Source of the DNA: Azolla caroliniana
Lineage: Eukaryota > Polypodiophyta
NCBI GenBank assembly: GCA_043228905.1
Contig: JBHGNT010000001.1
Coordinates: forward strand, 2,914,001-2,978,000
Length of the DNA: 64,000 nucleotides
Reading direction: 5' to 3'
The notes beneath the pieces were generated by a model. That model saw nothing but the letters and a program-made list of their open reading frames with translations. It was not told where the DNA came from and searched no databases. This document shows positions 1 through 11,694 of this stretch, one piece after another. Made by a program: the position numbers and the translations under genes. Each line of letters begins with the position of its first letter. The first letter of the stretch is position 1.

Positions 1-41
1 TCGTAAGCGAAAGGTCGCGAGTTCAATCCTCGCTGGGAGCT
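1..41 (+). tRNA. partial tRNA-Thr (anticodon CGU), 3' half
   Basis: The window opens inside the anticodon loop. Position 1 fits the universal U33, 2-4 are CGT, 5-6 are AA, and 7-11 are the 3' strand of the anticodon stem. After a five-base variable loop, 17-21 (GCGAG) pairs perfectly with 29-33 (CTCGC) around the T-loop TTCAATC. The acceptor strand TGGGAGC and discriminator T end at 41. Anticodon CGU reads ACG, threonine. The 5' half lies outside the window, so the acceptor stem and A box cannot be checked; a tRNA-derived repeat is the alternative. Confidence 0.72.
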
Positions 42-56
42 ATGTAAAGTGGTGTC

Positions 57-60
57 TTTT
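57..60 (+). terminator. T-run, likely RNA polymerase III terminator of the tRNA
   Basis: Four T residues lie 15 bases after the discriminator base of the partial tRNA, as expected for Pol III termination. Confidence 0.4.
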
Positions 61-1212
61 GTTCTTTCCTTTATGTGAATGAACTCTTTTATATGCTTTA
101 AAACAGTCACTCATATAGATAGATAGAGTTGGTGCTCATTTAACAAAATATTTTATTTTTCCGGCTACTTCCATTCTAATATTTTGTAATTAGAGAATGT
201 TAGGAAATTTGCTACACGTACATATCTATTTCAATGGATATGCAACCTAGCCTCACTTAAGACAAGACACTCAATCATCATAAGAAATATGAACCAAAAT
301 GAGATGGCGATGTCAGGCGCAATGCTAGTTTTCTAAAGACCATTGTAAGTGCAATTTTTTATGTCTATCATCGAGACATAAACAAACTTTCAAGTTGATA
401 TATAACAACATGTTTGTTTGAAAAGGCGTCACAAGTGTCAATGATGTGATGCGTGTTAATATTGCAACATACTGATTTGTTAGAAGGACTGATGTTTACC
501 TTAGATCTTGAAGCATACAACATATTGTAAAGGAAGCAAAGGTTTCAATCATTTGTTCATGAAGTTACTTCTCTTTAAGTTCTAGTTGCTTATGAGTTTT
601 TGTGCACCACAAAATCTGCATCTTGCAACATTATTTCATTGAGTGCCTATCTCAAGGGCCGCATATATATATCAAATAATACCTTGAGCAACGAAAATTG
701 GCCAAGATAATATTGTAGATGTTATGCTTTTGCAAAACAATCAAATTTTATTGATGTGCAATGTATGTTTTTTCTCTTGTTTAAGCATTAAAACCTCAAA
801 AATCAAATTGGTAATACACAATATTCAAGTCATTCATCTAAGGAAGAACTGACATGCGTGTTAAGGGTTGTTGGCCAAACGAGCTAATTTTACTTGCCCA
901 TGTTCTCTAGAACCTCAGTCATTAAGTTGTACTAGACATATAATTAGTGAACTTTTCATGTTATTGTAGCATATCATTAAACATTCTTAGATTAGTTTAT
1001 GAGTATATAAAAATTTTGATCCTCTGGCTTCTCAGCCTTATTTTGAGCATCACAAATTGACAGCTGCTGCCATTCATGGAATTCCATCCTAGAAGATATA
1101 ATATCCAAAGAACTCAATTTATGTTGTGATGAAGTTAGTCTTACTAATGATGATATGAATTCTTGGTGTTATTGCCTTTCAATAGGAAAAAATAAATTCT
1201 TCATATTCATTG
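61..1212. other. AT-rich spacer
   Basis: No open frame, RNA-like fold or transposon motif was recognised. The part next to 1213 probably holds the 3' UTR of the minus-strand PPR gene. Confidence 0.5.
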
Positions 1213-4200
1213 TCATGCTGCATCTAAATGTTCATATTCATCTATCAACACACAATGTACAAGTTGTCTTTGAGCTTGTTTTCCAATTCTCATTACCTCA
1301 ACTAGCTTAGCCTCAGCCTCCATTCGAGCATCCATATAGATGTTAGACATACATACATAAGGGGCTGAGTCCTTCTCATCCAAGCTTATTGCATGTTCAA
1401 ATGCTTGCCTACCCAGTTTCACATTGCCCCAGTTCCTACAAGCCCCTAAGATGACCAACCAGATCACAAAGGTAGGATGGATTGGCATTTTCTGAACTAT
1501 TGTCAAAGCTTCTTCGATGAGTCCCGATCGTGCCAATGTATCAATTAGACATGCAAATTGTTCAAGCGTTGGTGTAAAATCATGACTTTTGTCAATAGTT
1601 TTGAAACATATCATTGCAACATCCACTAAACCTGCATGACTACATGCATTGAGAATGCTGACGAATGTGATACAATCTGGAGTTACATTGTCCAATCTCA
1701 TTCTCTCAAGCATATCAAACACATCGTCATTCTGCCCGAGTTGTGCATAACCAGCAATAACTGTTGTCCATGACACAATATCTCTAACCTGAAGTTTGCC
1801 AAAGACATTTTCTGCTTCTGGAAGCATACCACACTTGGCATACATGTCAATTAATGTGTTTCCAACCAAAAGCTCATTTTCCAATCCTTGTTTAGCAATA
1901 TCAATATGCATTTCTTGTCCCTTAGCAATAACTTCAATACTATTACAAGCTTTCAAGATGCAGACTAATGCTACTGGACCTAAATATATGCACTGACATT
2001 GCAATTTTTTGACGCAATATAGTACCTCCTCACTGTTCTCATGTGCCGCATATCCTATCAATAGGGCTGTCCATGAGACAACATCCTGAACTAGAAGCTC
2101 ATCAAACACTTGTTGTGCTTCTTTCAGTGAGCCACATTTAGAATACATATCAATTAGGGTGTTTCCAATGTGATTTTCTCTTTCAAGACCTCTTTTTGTA
2201 ATATCAACATGTATTTCATGGCCACTGTCTATGGCCCTTACACTGCCACAAGCTCTCAAGCTGCAAATAAAAGTGACGAGAACAGGAAAAACACCCTCAT
2301 CCTGCATTTTTTTTAAACAATCTAAGGCCTCACTGGCATATCCTTCTTCAACATATGCTTGTATCAATGCAGTCCATGAGGCTGCATCTTGATATACAAG
2401 TTTGTCAAATACATTTTGTGCCTTCATAAGATAGCCACATTTGGCATACATATCAATCAAGGTACACCCAACATAAGGAAATTCTTCGAATGTTCCTTTC
2501 ATCACAATCTCAGCATGAATATTTGATCCCTCATCTGCCATGCGCATAAGGCCACAAGCTTTCAAGGTGCATACAAATGTTACAGCACTTGGTGAAATGC
2601 CATCTTTCTGCATCTGGTGAAAACAATTGAGGGCTTGCTTTCCACATCCATGATCGACATATCCTGATATAAGGGCAGTCCATAAGGCTACAGATCTATG
2701 TGGAAATTTTTCTAAAACAGTTTGTGCCTCTATAAGCATGCTGCATTTAGTATACATATCAATCATGCTAGTGCTAATGAAAACCTCTGTTTCCAGGCCC
2801 ATCACAAGAATTTCAGAATGAATCTCCTGCCCTTTGAATCCAGCATGTAAGTTACCACAAGATTTCAACCTATAAAGATATGAAACTACATTTTGAGGAA
2901 CTCCTCTACTTCGCATAACTTCAGCATAATCCAGAGCTTCTTCATTGTATCCATGTTCTACATATCCTGCAAGTAAGGTGTTCCATAAAACTGTACTTTG
3001 AATTGGAACATTTCCAATAAGTTGTTCCACTTCAACAAGAAAGCCACATTTAGCATATACTTCAACAATGGCATTACCAATGATAAGATCAGTCTCTAAA
3101 CCTTTCATACAAATAAACGCATGTATATCCTGGGTTTCAACTGCAGCTCCAATGATGGAGCAAGCTTTTAAAGCAAAAACAAATGTACCAGAATCTCCCA
3201 GAATTCCTTTGTCTTGTAGCTGTCTGAAACACTGTAATGCCTCCATGCCACAACCGTTATCAAGATATCCTGAAATCAGTGCATTCCAAGAGACTATATC
3301 TTGAACTGGAATCTTTTGGAAGATTCCACAGGCTTCTAAAAGAAATTCGCACTTTGCATAAAAAATTATCAAACTGTTGCTAATGCAAACTTCAGTCTCT
3401 AATCCTTTCTTAGAAATTGCAATGTGCATTTCTAACCCCTTGTCTCTAGCCTGTGTAATGCCACAAGCTTTCAATATGCATAAATATGTTACTACACCTG
3501 AGTAAATCTCGTCTTTTTCCATTTGTTCAAAATAATTGAACGCATCTTCAACATAGCCATGTTCTACATATCCTGAGATTAGTGTAGTCCATGAAACTGC
3601 ATCTTTAAAAGGAAGCTTGTCAAAAGCTTTTTGTGCTTCTAGAAGCATGCTGCATTTTGCATACATGTCAACCAAACTGCTACCGACAACAAAATTTCTC
3701 TCATATGCTTTCTTCATAACTTCTGCATGTACTCCCTGACCTATCTCTATTGCACCTAAGCCGCCACATGCCTTTAAGATGCAAAGAATCGTCACATCAT
3801 CACACAGAATGCCTTCACGTTGCATTTGTAAGAAACAATGCAGGGCTTCTTCATCACATCCATTCTCAGCATATCCAGAAATTAGAACATTCCACAACAC
3901 AACATTTCGCATAGGCAACCGATCAAAAACTTCTCGTGCTTTTACAAGGGATCCACACTTTGAATACATATTTATCAAGCTACTTTCAATAAACACATTT
4001 TTATTGATGATATTTTTCCTAGCAATTTCAACGTGTATTTCTTCTCCCTTTGATACAGCTCCGATTTTGCCACATGCTTTCAAGCAACAAATAAAAGTTA
4101 CGACGTCAGGAGAGATACCCTCATGCTGCATACATGCAAAAGCATCAAGTGCTTCTATGACACACCCATTTTCCATATAAACTGAAATGATTGTATTCCA

Positions 4201-4743
4201 TAAGACTACATTTCGTATGCTGACACTGTCAAACACTTCTTGTGCTTTCACAAGGAAGCCACACTTCCCATACATATCCATGATGGCACTTGCAAGGAAA
4301 ACATTTTGTTCTAACAAATGCCTCCGAACAATCTCGGCATGTATGCGACGTCCTTGTTTTAAATCTTCCATTGCAATACATGCTTTCAATAAGGCTCCAA
4401 GAGCATACTCATTGAAGTGGTACCAATAACCGTCATACTCCTCTGATAATTTTTGATACATCAAGAGAGCATGTGATGACTTGCCACATTTAACATATTC
4501 AATGATGAGAGAATCCAATGAAATCTTGGAACATTGATATTCAAGCCTATCAAAAAATTGAGAAGGAATTCTATCAATCTCGATAAAAACTGTTACAAGC
4601 AAGTATCCCATTGACTTGTGAAAATCAAGACCACTTTTACACATGTATGCATACAATTTCAGTGCATGACAAGAACTCTTATCTTTATTACATCTTTGCA
4701 AGAGAGATGAAAGATCCTCAACCAGGGGCAATTGCAATGGCAT
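1213..4743 (-). CDS. PLS-class pentatricopeptide repeat protein, E/E+ type, no DYW domain
   Basis: Single intronless frame of 1176 codons. The start is the ATG at 4743; an in-frame TAA at 4767-4765 rules out upward extension. After a degenerate N-terminal part (about residues 1-105), the protein is built of nine P-L-S modules of about 102 residues. Each carries a WN/WTxLIxGY helix, a VTFxCxLKACG segment, an IHxEI segment and a DMYxKCG segment. The last ~135 residues (MPIHPTFVIW onward) look like E and E+ motifs, and the protein ends without a DYW deaminase domain. PLS-E proteins bind organellar RNA in a sequence-specific way and usually serve C-to-U editing with a partner supplying the DYW domain; that role is inferred. 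No clear transit peptide is visible, but a weak one cannot be excluded. The gene is AT-rich like its surroundings. Confidence 0.9.
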   Translation of the reverse strand: MPLQLPLVEDLSSLLQRCNKDKSSCHALKLYAYMCKSGLDFHKSMGYLLVTVFIEIDRIPSQFFDRLEYQCSKISLDSLIIEYVKCGKSSHALLMYQKLSEEYDGYWYHFNEYALGALLKACIAMEDLKQGRRIHAEIVRRHLLEQNVFLASAIMDMYGKCGFLVKAQEVFDSVSIRNVVLWNTIISVYMENGCVIEALDAFACMQHEGISPDVVTFICCLKACGKIGAVSKGEEIHVEIARKNIINKNVFIESSLINMYSKCGSLVKAREVFDRLPMRNVVLWNVLISGYAENGCDEEALHCFLQMQREGILCDDVTILCILKACGGLGAIEIGQGVHAEVMKKAYERNFVVGSSLVDMYAKCSMLLEAQKAFDKLPFKDAVSWTTLISGYVEHGYVEDAFNYFEQMEKDEIYSGVVTYLCILKACGITQARDKGLEMHIAISKKGLETEVCISNSLIIFYAKCEFLLEACGIFQKIPVQDIVSWNALISGYLDNGCGMEALQCFRQLQDKGILGDSGTFVFALKACSIIGAAVETQDIHAFICMKGLETDLIIGNAIVEVYAKCGFLVEVEQLIGNVPIQSTVLWNTLLAGYVEHGYNEEALDYAEVMRSRGVPQNVVSYLYRLKSCGNLHAGFKGQEIHSEILVMGLETEVFISTSMIDMYTKCSMLIEAQTVLEKFPHRSVALWTALISGYVDHGCGKQALNCFHQMQKDGISPSAVTFVCTLKACGLMRMADEGSNIHAEIVMKGTFEEFPYVGCTLIDMYAKCGYLMKAQNVFDKLVYQDAASWTALIQAYVEEGYASEALDCLKKMQDEGVFPVLVTFICSLRACGSVRAIDSGHEIHVDITKRGLERENHIGNTLIDMYSKCGSLKEAQQVFDELLVQDVVSWTALLIGYAAHENSEEVLYCVKKLQCQCIYLGPVALVCILKACNSIEVIAKGQEMHIDIAKQGLENELLVGNTLIDMYAKCGMLPEAENVFGKLQVRDIVSWTTVIAGYAQLGQNDDVFDMLERMRLDNVTPDCITFVSILNACSHAGLVDVAMICFKTIDKSHDFTPTLEQFACLIDTLARSGLIEEALTIVQKMPIHPTFVIWLVILGACRNWGNVKLGRQAFEHAISLDEKDSAPYVCMSNIYMDARMEAEAKLVEVMRIGKQAQRQLVHCVLIDEYEHLDAA

Positions 4744-6420
4744 CTTCTTCCGTTGGAAATGATGTTAAATCTTCCTTGAGAAAGGATTTGAACGTCTCAT
4801 GATGCTTTGGGAGCCAACATACGAATCCAATGAGAAACCATACATGACAACTGTCACAGGGCATGCCCATTGTCCAATTAAACATGAGGGAACAGAAACT
4901 GAGCATGTATGTCGCTGTGACTGTGTGGCTGCATCCTTTGATTCTCGATATTCATCTCATTTCATGCATTCAGAGGAAGAGGGAAATTCTCGCGAGCCAC
5001 GAGTAAGGTTGGTTCTCTTTATTTTCTGCAAATACCCCTACGGTTCTTCTTATTTGCGGAAATGTCCTTTTGATGGATTTCAAACTACATATATCTCACA
5101 AAGTTACAAACACGTTCATTAGAGAAACTGGGAGGCTAAGGCATTCACAATTTATGACCAGAAGGTGACACCAAACCGTCAATATGGTGCGCTCAGGTGA
5201 TTCCATGTCCAACCACATCCATGCTTGTACTGTTGTACATATATTGACATGGTGCAATTTAAATATGTAGCTCATCGCTCAATCATCTTAAGGCAGCCCC
5301 CAACCAGCTAGTCAATCGAACAAAAACTCGGGCAAATCTTACCTCTGTGATTTTCTTCAATTCTCCGCTCCCTCCAAACTTTTCCTTATCTGCACCCATT
5401 TGCTCATCCCATGGTTGGCCCTGTAATTGTTGCTTTCACAAATTATATGGTCAATCCGTCTCCATGGTGTTAATTCCCAACTTCCTAAGAATGCTCTAAT
5501 TTTCTTTGATGTGTAAGTAAGATATGAACTGTTGGATATATGAGGGTATTGACTTCACATAACCCTTGCATCAGAATATTGAGGGACTTGTTACCCCATT
5601 GCTCACCATTTTCTATGATGTTGGAGTATGTGAGAGTTGTGTGAAAGGAATCGTGTTACTTCCTATAACAATTTTTTTTACAACCCATTGCATGACATTG
5701 TCCCCACCCCTTTCTACTAATTGAAGTACATAAATCAACGGTGTAGTCCAAGTCTCAATCACTAGAAAAGCATTTTCATTGTGATTTTTCTACTTAGTAC
5801 TAAACATCATTGGCAATGTGACTTATAACAGTGATTTACGTGAATACAAAAAAAGTATCCATTTCTATAATAAAACAGTATAAATTTTGTAAAGAGTTAA
5901 TCTACCATTCATATCTTGTGCCTTGGACATGTAATACCAAACGACGAATTTGTCTTTATTAGGATCATACATACTTCATGCATCCTTACTTACCAATGAA
6001 TTTAGTGTTTTCTCCTAAATTCACAACATGAGACATATAGTCTGGTGCAAAAAATTAGTGTCTTGCATTCTTTGTTATATCACATGTTATGCATACGTTC
6101 AAGTATAAATCTGCTTATGTCCATTGTACCGCCTCTCGAACGTAATCAATAGTTTGTTTCATGGCTCCCAAGCAATTCTAGCAATTAAGAAAAGAGTAGT
6201 GAGATAATGTGAAAGCAACATTAAAGTACGACACAACTAGCTACAAGAATATAGGATCGTGATACTAGTTCACTAGGACTAGGATCCCAATGCAATGAAT
6301 CAACGTATTCGTTGCTTGCAAGTATTGCCTCAAAAACAAAAGGCAACAACCCGAATACACGTAGAAGAATAGAACGCTATCTCATAGAAGGGTACCAATA
6401 CATACATTCTTCTAGCTTCC
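4744..6420. other. spacer upstream of the PPR gene
   Basis: Divergent spacer that should hold the PPR promoter and 5' leader. Short open frames here (for example 4799-5122 +) show no family features. I see nothing else I can support. Confidence 0.45.
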
Positions 6421-6429
6421 AATTGATTC

Positions 6430-9400
6430 CTCTAGACACCACAACATGAGGGGATGTCCGCCCCCCCCCCCTCGCGGTCCCCCCGCCCAGGTGTGAAACC
6501 GGAACTGGGCTTGAAATGAAAACCCTAATTCTCCATCTCCAGTGCTTTAAATTGAGAGAAAACCGCAGTCAGTGAAATCATCCTGAGAGAGCCGATGATG
6601 CATAACTTTGAGTAAACAAAGACAAGCATATGTCTGAGTTGTTTCAATCCTTGATGCAAATTTACCCACCTGAGGCTTCTGTATTTCTGTTTCTCTCACT
6701 CCTATTCGCCGCTTGTTTTGTCGCTTCACACGGATTTGGTGAATTCCTGTAGGCAAGCAATCTGCGTATGGATAGCACTGTGTTCACGCTTTCGTTTGGT
6801 CCATGATGAAGAAGGTTGATGTTTTATATTTGAGATTTGTTCTCTGATGACCTGTATACCGTTAAATTACTGCCTTCCTTCTGAGGCTAATCTCAGTTTG
6901 TCGTCGAGGTAGCGTTTGCTCCTACCGGTGCCGGGTTGTAGGCTTTCGGACTAGCTGTTGTGGACTGTGGCGTTATGTGATGATGGAACAATGTGCATAG
7001 TTCATATGAGCTTTTTGCTCTGATTATCGCATAAAGAAATTAGTCTTTCGCTCCTATCTGATCTCGCCACTTCGATTTAGTTTCAAATAGCGGAAAATCA
7101 GTCATGCTTTTAGCCCGCGATTGATATGTCTGTATATGTATATATATTTGTTTGTTTGTGTACGTGTTTTCCTATGTGGCGGATGGGATTTTATGCATAA
7201 TCTCTCTAAATCGTCGATGCACCATTTGAAACAAACCCGTGTGTTCCCTGACACTGTTCCCGAACATGGCGTTCAGAGCTTGGAACGAGCGGGGGGAAAA
7301 TTGAACTTCAAACAATTTCAGCACACCGGAATCGAAATATTGTCAATTGGTTACTGTTAGATTTGAGTACTGAAACATTTATTGCACTCTCGGTCTAACC
7401 GCACATCAATCATAAATGGTTTACTCTCAGTAAATTCCTAGAACCGTGTAATGGATATTGCTAACGATCGTGTAGCGTGGCAGTGTTAGTTGGCGCAAAG
7501 AGTAAATCACAGGCAAATGATTACTTGAAATTTTTGATGTCAGCTTATAAGTAAAACTGGAGATCAATTTATATGTGAGCATATGCAATAATGTCACGGA
7601 AAATTTCTGCAACGGCCCGTCATTTAGTTAATGTGGACGACTGTGTAGAAGTATCGTTGACAAATTACAGGTAGTGGCTTTTATATATAGGTCAGACACG
7701 AGAAAATCAGTGTAGAAAGCTAATTGACTGATCAGTAGTATACGATGAGCTGGTTACAATGAAGTATAATAGTCCAGCATTTTGCAAATGGTGAAGATGC
7801 GGATTCTACAACTTGGAAAATAGAGGTTAAGCGCCCTATTTTAATGGAATTTGTAAACAAAAGCCTGTTTTGTGCCTAAACAAATGTAATGGGGTCTATA
7901 GGGTCTTGTTTTGATTGTATATAATGCATTTAAAGAGAATGAATGCTTTTGCTTGTTTGTGAATTCAGCAACTTTGTTTGCTTTTACTTAAATTAATTTT
8001 GACCTGAAGAACTTATGGTGAAATCAACAGTAACGTTGGTGCTTATCAATGTGGTAAACACAGAATAATGTATTGGCTTTGAGTATTTTGGCGATATCTT
8101 CATTAGCACCCTGCTTTGTTTATGGAACGTGGAGGAAAAATCCTGTTGTCAGAGCGAGTGGAGTTTGTGTGTATTGTGATGGTCTGCAATTCTTCTGGAA
8201 AGTAAAGTGTTTACATCGTACGGGATAAGTGAATTGTGAGGACAGACTAAGATTAAAGGAATTGTAATTTAGACCCTGTCGACGATCATTGCCAGAAGCA
8301 AGCAAGCGTCTTATGTTGGCATGGTAACAAGTTTTGATGGTATTGTGATTTACTGCAATTTTTGAAGGGTGTAAAACTTTAAGATTAAATGGAGTGAGTA
8401 AAATTGTAAGAACAAGCCAAGATCAAAGAAAAGGTATGTCAGAAACTATCGATCATTGGCATTACAATCAACGTCAGAAACAAGTACCCGTGTGGATAAG
8501 GATAAGTATTGAAATCATGTCGCTGACATATCTATCTGTGTGAAGTAAGGAGAGTGAATGGTGTATGCTGTGCTTTATATTTATTCACTTGGGGATTTGG
8601 AACATGGCAAAAGTTAGAGAATGAAAAGATCACTACAGTCAGAATTGAACAGACATGCAATATTAACATCATCATTGATCACAATAATGTCAATACGAAA
8701 ATGTAGTAAATTAAGTAATGGATTAACTCAGTTCCAATACAAGTGTAGATGGGGATTGTAAGCATGCACTTTCATATCGTATTGATTGTAGACTCTAGTC
8801 TTATCTGGGAATTGTCAAATAGAAGGTGAATAGGAAAACTTGCAGGCTGTAAGCACTGTCTGGTATGTTCATCGTTAGCAAGATTATGGAATAGGTTAGT
8901 TTTATGTATTGTTCAGAAGGAGGCTAAATTTTAGTGACCTTTAATTGTCGATAGTTAGAAAATATCTACTTGCAAAATATCTATGTACATAGGGAAAGTT
9001 CTGAAAGTCCTGAAATTTCTACTTGGAATGTGTATGTACATATGGAAAATATGTGCATGTCAATACAAAGATAAATACTTTAAGCTGAAATCTGGTTAAT
9101 AGGAGATGGATATAACATAAAGAATGTTTGAAATTTTAGGTTTTTCAATTTTCTTCTGTTTCGGATGGACAAGTTCATTTTATGAGAATCTTATTTTTAT
9201 TTGTGTATTTGAATTAAATTTTCAATACGAAGTGAAACTTAGCATTTAAATTATCCTCTTCACAGCTTCCACGAAATATCTGATAGATTAGGTGACTTTT
9301 ATTTTACAATCCTCATTAAGAATAAATTTGTGTAACTGTAATGGATACTTTTTGAAAGCGCCAAACAAAAACCTAAAACTTTGTTTTGTGGGGACAGGTT

Positions 9401-9782
9401 TAAACAATGCTATAATGGAAATTTTGATAAAGATATAATTTGCATTTGAATTTGATTATGTAATAATCTATGGTTGGTTAGGCAATTTGATAGTTCAAAT
9501 GTTGTCCTAGGAGAGACTATAGAAATGTTGTCTAACTGACTTACGATACTGTCCTAGGTACAAACTGTGCGCATTGAGTGGCTGTATCATGGCATGATAT
9601 TATGTATGGATAGATGTTTAGGATTCCAATAGCTTTGGATATGACTTTTAATGAGTTCGGAGCCATAGGAGGTAGGGCCGATTTTCAAGCCATTTAATTG
9701 TCACCTGAATGAGACCGAATCTGACACTACATTTAACATTTCCTATGTATTATCTTTTTTTTACATCACCATCAATCAGCAG
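6430..9782 (+). other. possible leader exon and long leader intron of the PF09713 gene
   Basis: A GC-rich patch with a C-run (around 6460-6490) and mixed-composition DNA up to about 6960 stands out from the AT-rich spacer and could be the promoter and 5' UTR exon. From about 7000 the DNA is T-rich and intron-like. It ends in a pyrimidine tract and CAGCAG at 9777-9782, a good splice acceptor. No coding exon was recognised. This reading is inference; no donor site is certain. Confidence 0.3.
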
Positions 9783-9986
9783 AAAAGAGCATTATGTTCT
9801 GTCATCGGGTGTGTGGTCACCCATCTAATCATATCATCTCTCGTTTCATCCTCATCAACATTTCTATTCCTCCATTCACTACTGCCTAGGATTGGCAATT
9901 TAAAATATCCCCCTGTGCAAAAGCTCCGTTTTACCCAGTATACATCCTCAATCGGTCTCTGGCCCTCAAGAACTTATAGAGAATCT

Positions 9987-11250
9987 ATGGCCCCTCATGA
10001 ATTGCAAGACATTGATATCAATCGTATTACTCCTGATGCCATTCATATGGTACACTCTGTTTGCAAATGGCCATTACTGTTTGCAATAAATAATCATTTA
10101 TATTCATTATATGGTGTTCTTTTATGCCTTGTTCGTGCTGTGAATTAAATTATCGTTTCTACTTCGTAATAAGCAGTCAAAGTAACATATCATGAAACCT
10201 TGTAATGAATTAATACATCTTGATGATGCCTTTTGGTTTCCATTTATGAACCCAACACTCATTTTAATGAGTTCTTATGTTTTGTTTCATGCATGATGAT
10301 TGCGATTTCTGAATGAACAGATGTTTTGTGACCATGATTAATTTTTGCGTAGGTTCATCGTCTTATTGAGGAATGCCTTCTTTTCGACATGGATCGAGAA
10401 GATTGTGCAGCATGTCTAGAAAGAGAGGTGAAGCTTAATCCTATCATCACAAGGATTGGTGGGTATCAATCACGTCATTCACATAACAAATTCACTTGAG
10501 ATTATATTGTTATGATCCATACCATAAATCTGTTCCATACTTATGAAGGCGACGATGCATTTGTTTAGCCAAAGCAATACTTCAGTATTTCTTCCATTTG
10601 GTGATTTGGAGACATCTTTGAGCTTGCTTCTTGACTGTTTGATTTAGGAGGATTTTTTTGGTGTAGTCAAATAAAATTGCTATGCATTATGATTGTTTAC
10701 TTGCACAAACTATAAATCTGTCATGTATTATGATAGCATGTGTGAGATTTGTTATGTATTAAAATCACATTCTTGCGTCATGATCATATACATATACCTG
10801 CGCGATCTTTGACACATAGATTCACATATTCGATGGCCAGTATACTTGCATGGTCTTGAACCCATACATTTTGTATGTGTCATTATCATATTACTTGCAT
10901 ATCTTCTTGATATAAAGTCTGTATGCATCATCAGATTCTTTAATTGCTCCTCTTCAAATTATGATTATGATCAGCACTTGTATCATGATGAGTTCCACAT
11001 AGCATTCACATGCATTATGATCAATTTAGTTTCACCCATTAGGCATAGCTACATATCTCTCTCCCTCTCGTCTGTGTAAACAAAGATGCCACAAAGTTAC
11101 ATAATCTGAACAACGTTAACTTGTTCAGTTTGGGACGAGCTACAGAAATCCAACAGCCAGTTCTTCATCGCGTATTCGTCAAAACTCTGCAAGGAGGGAC
11201 AAGGAGAAGAAGCGCAAAAGCACAGTCGAAAAGATCAGGAAAACAAGTAG
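9987..11250 (+). CDS. small plant-specific protein of family PF09713/TIGR01589 (unknown function)
   Basis: Three coding exons, 9987-10049, 10353-10458 and 11129-11250, join through GT-AG introns in frame to a 96-residue protein. The product runs from an N-terminal MAPHELQDID through the family core: a HMVHRLIEECLLFDM helix, an acidic/Cys segment, NPIITRIVWDELQK, then NSQFFIAYSSKL, ending in a basic tail. I recognise this as the short plant-only domain described as 'plant protein 1589 of unknown function', whose usual pattern is VQNLIERCL..YM...E...L...A.I.P.FT..VW..LE..N..FF..Y. The ATG at 9987 is the only in-frame ATG in its exon. The frame stays open up to the probable acceptor at 9782, so an upstream coding exon is possible. 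No biochemical role is known to me. Confidence 0.72.
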
Positions 11251-11694
11251 AACAGGATTGGAGAGCTTGCCATAATTTCAGCATGTGTCTGCTTGGCAAG
11301 TGCACATTAAAACATTCAATTTCGATAGAACAGAGTTCTAAAGAGGGGTTTAGGGTTTTTGAGTAGGGATGGATAGTGTGACTGTGTGTGTAGTAGTAAT
11401 GGTTAGTTAAAGCCTTCCTTTCTTCTAAGTATTAAATTTTAATGAATGCAAGAAACATGAGAGATCTTTTCTTGGTGATTCTAAAGATGTATTATAAGGT
11501 CTTAATTTTGTTTGGACTCACACACCTAGAGCGCACAGGAGAGTTTAGGGTTTCATGGTGCAAATTTTCATATATTGTAATCTTCATAACATCGAACTTT
11601 TGGAGAGGGAAGATTCGTTTTCTCATAAACGGCGCATACTCATCATACCTAGGATGTGTCCATGTGATACTGCCTAAGGAATGATATATCGTGT

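Noticed and set aside
4799-5122. 107-codon plus-strand frame
   Set aside because: No recognised domain and no splice or promoter context; it overlaps the likely PPR promoter region.
9813-9986. Extension of the PF09713-like protein upstream of its ATG
   Set aside because: The in-frame upstream triplets contain no ATG, and the residues do not resemble the family; kept only as a note that an upstream exon is possible.
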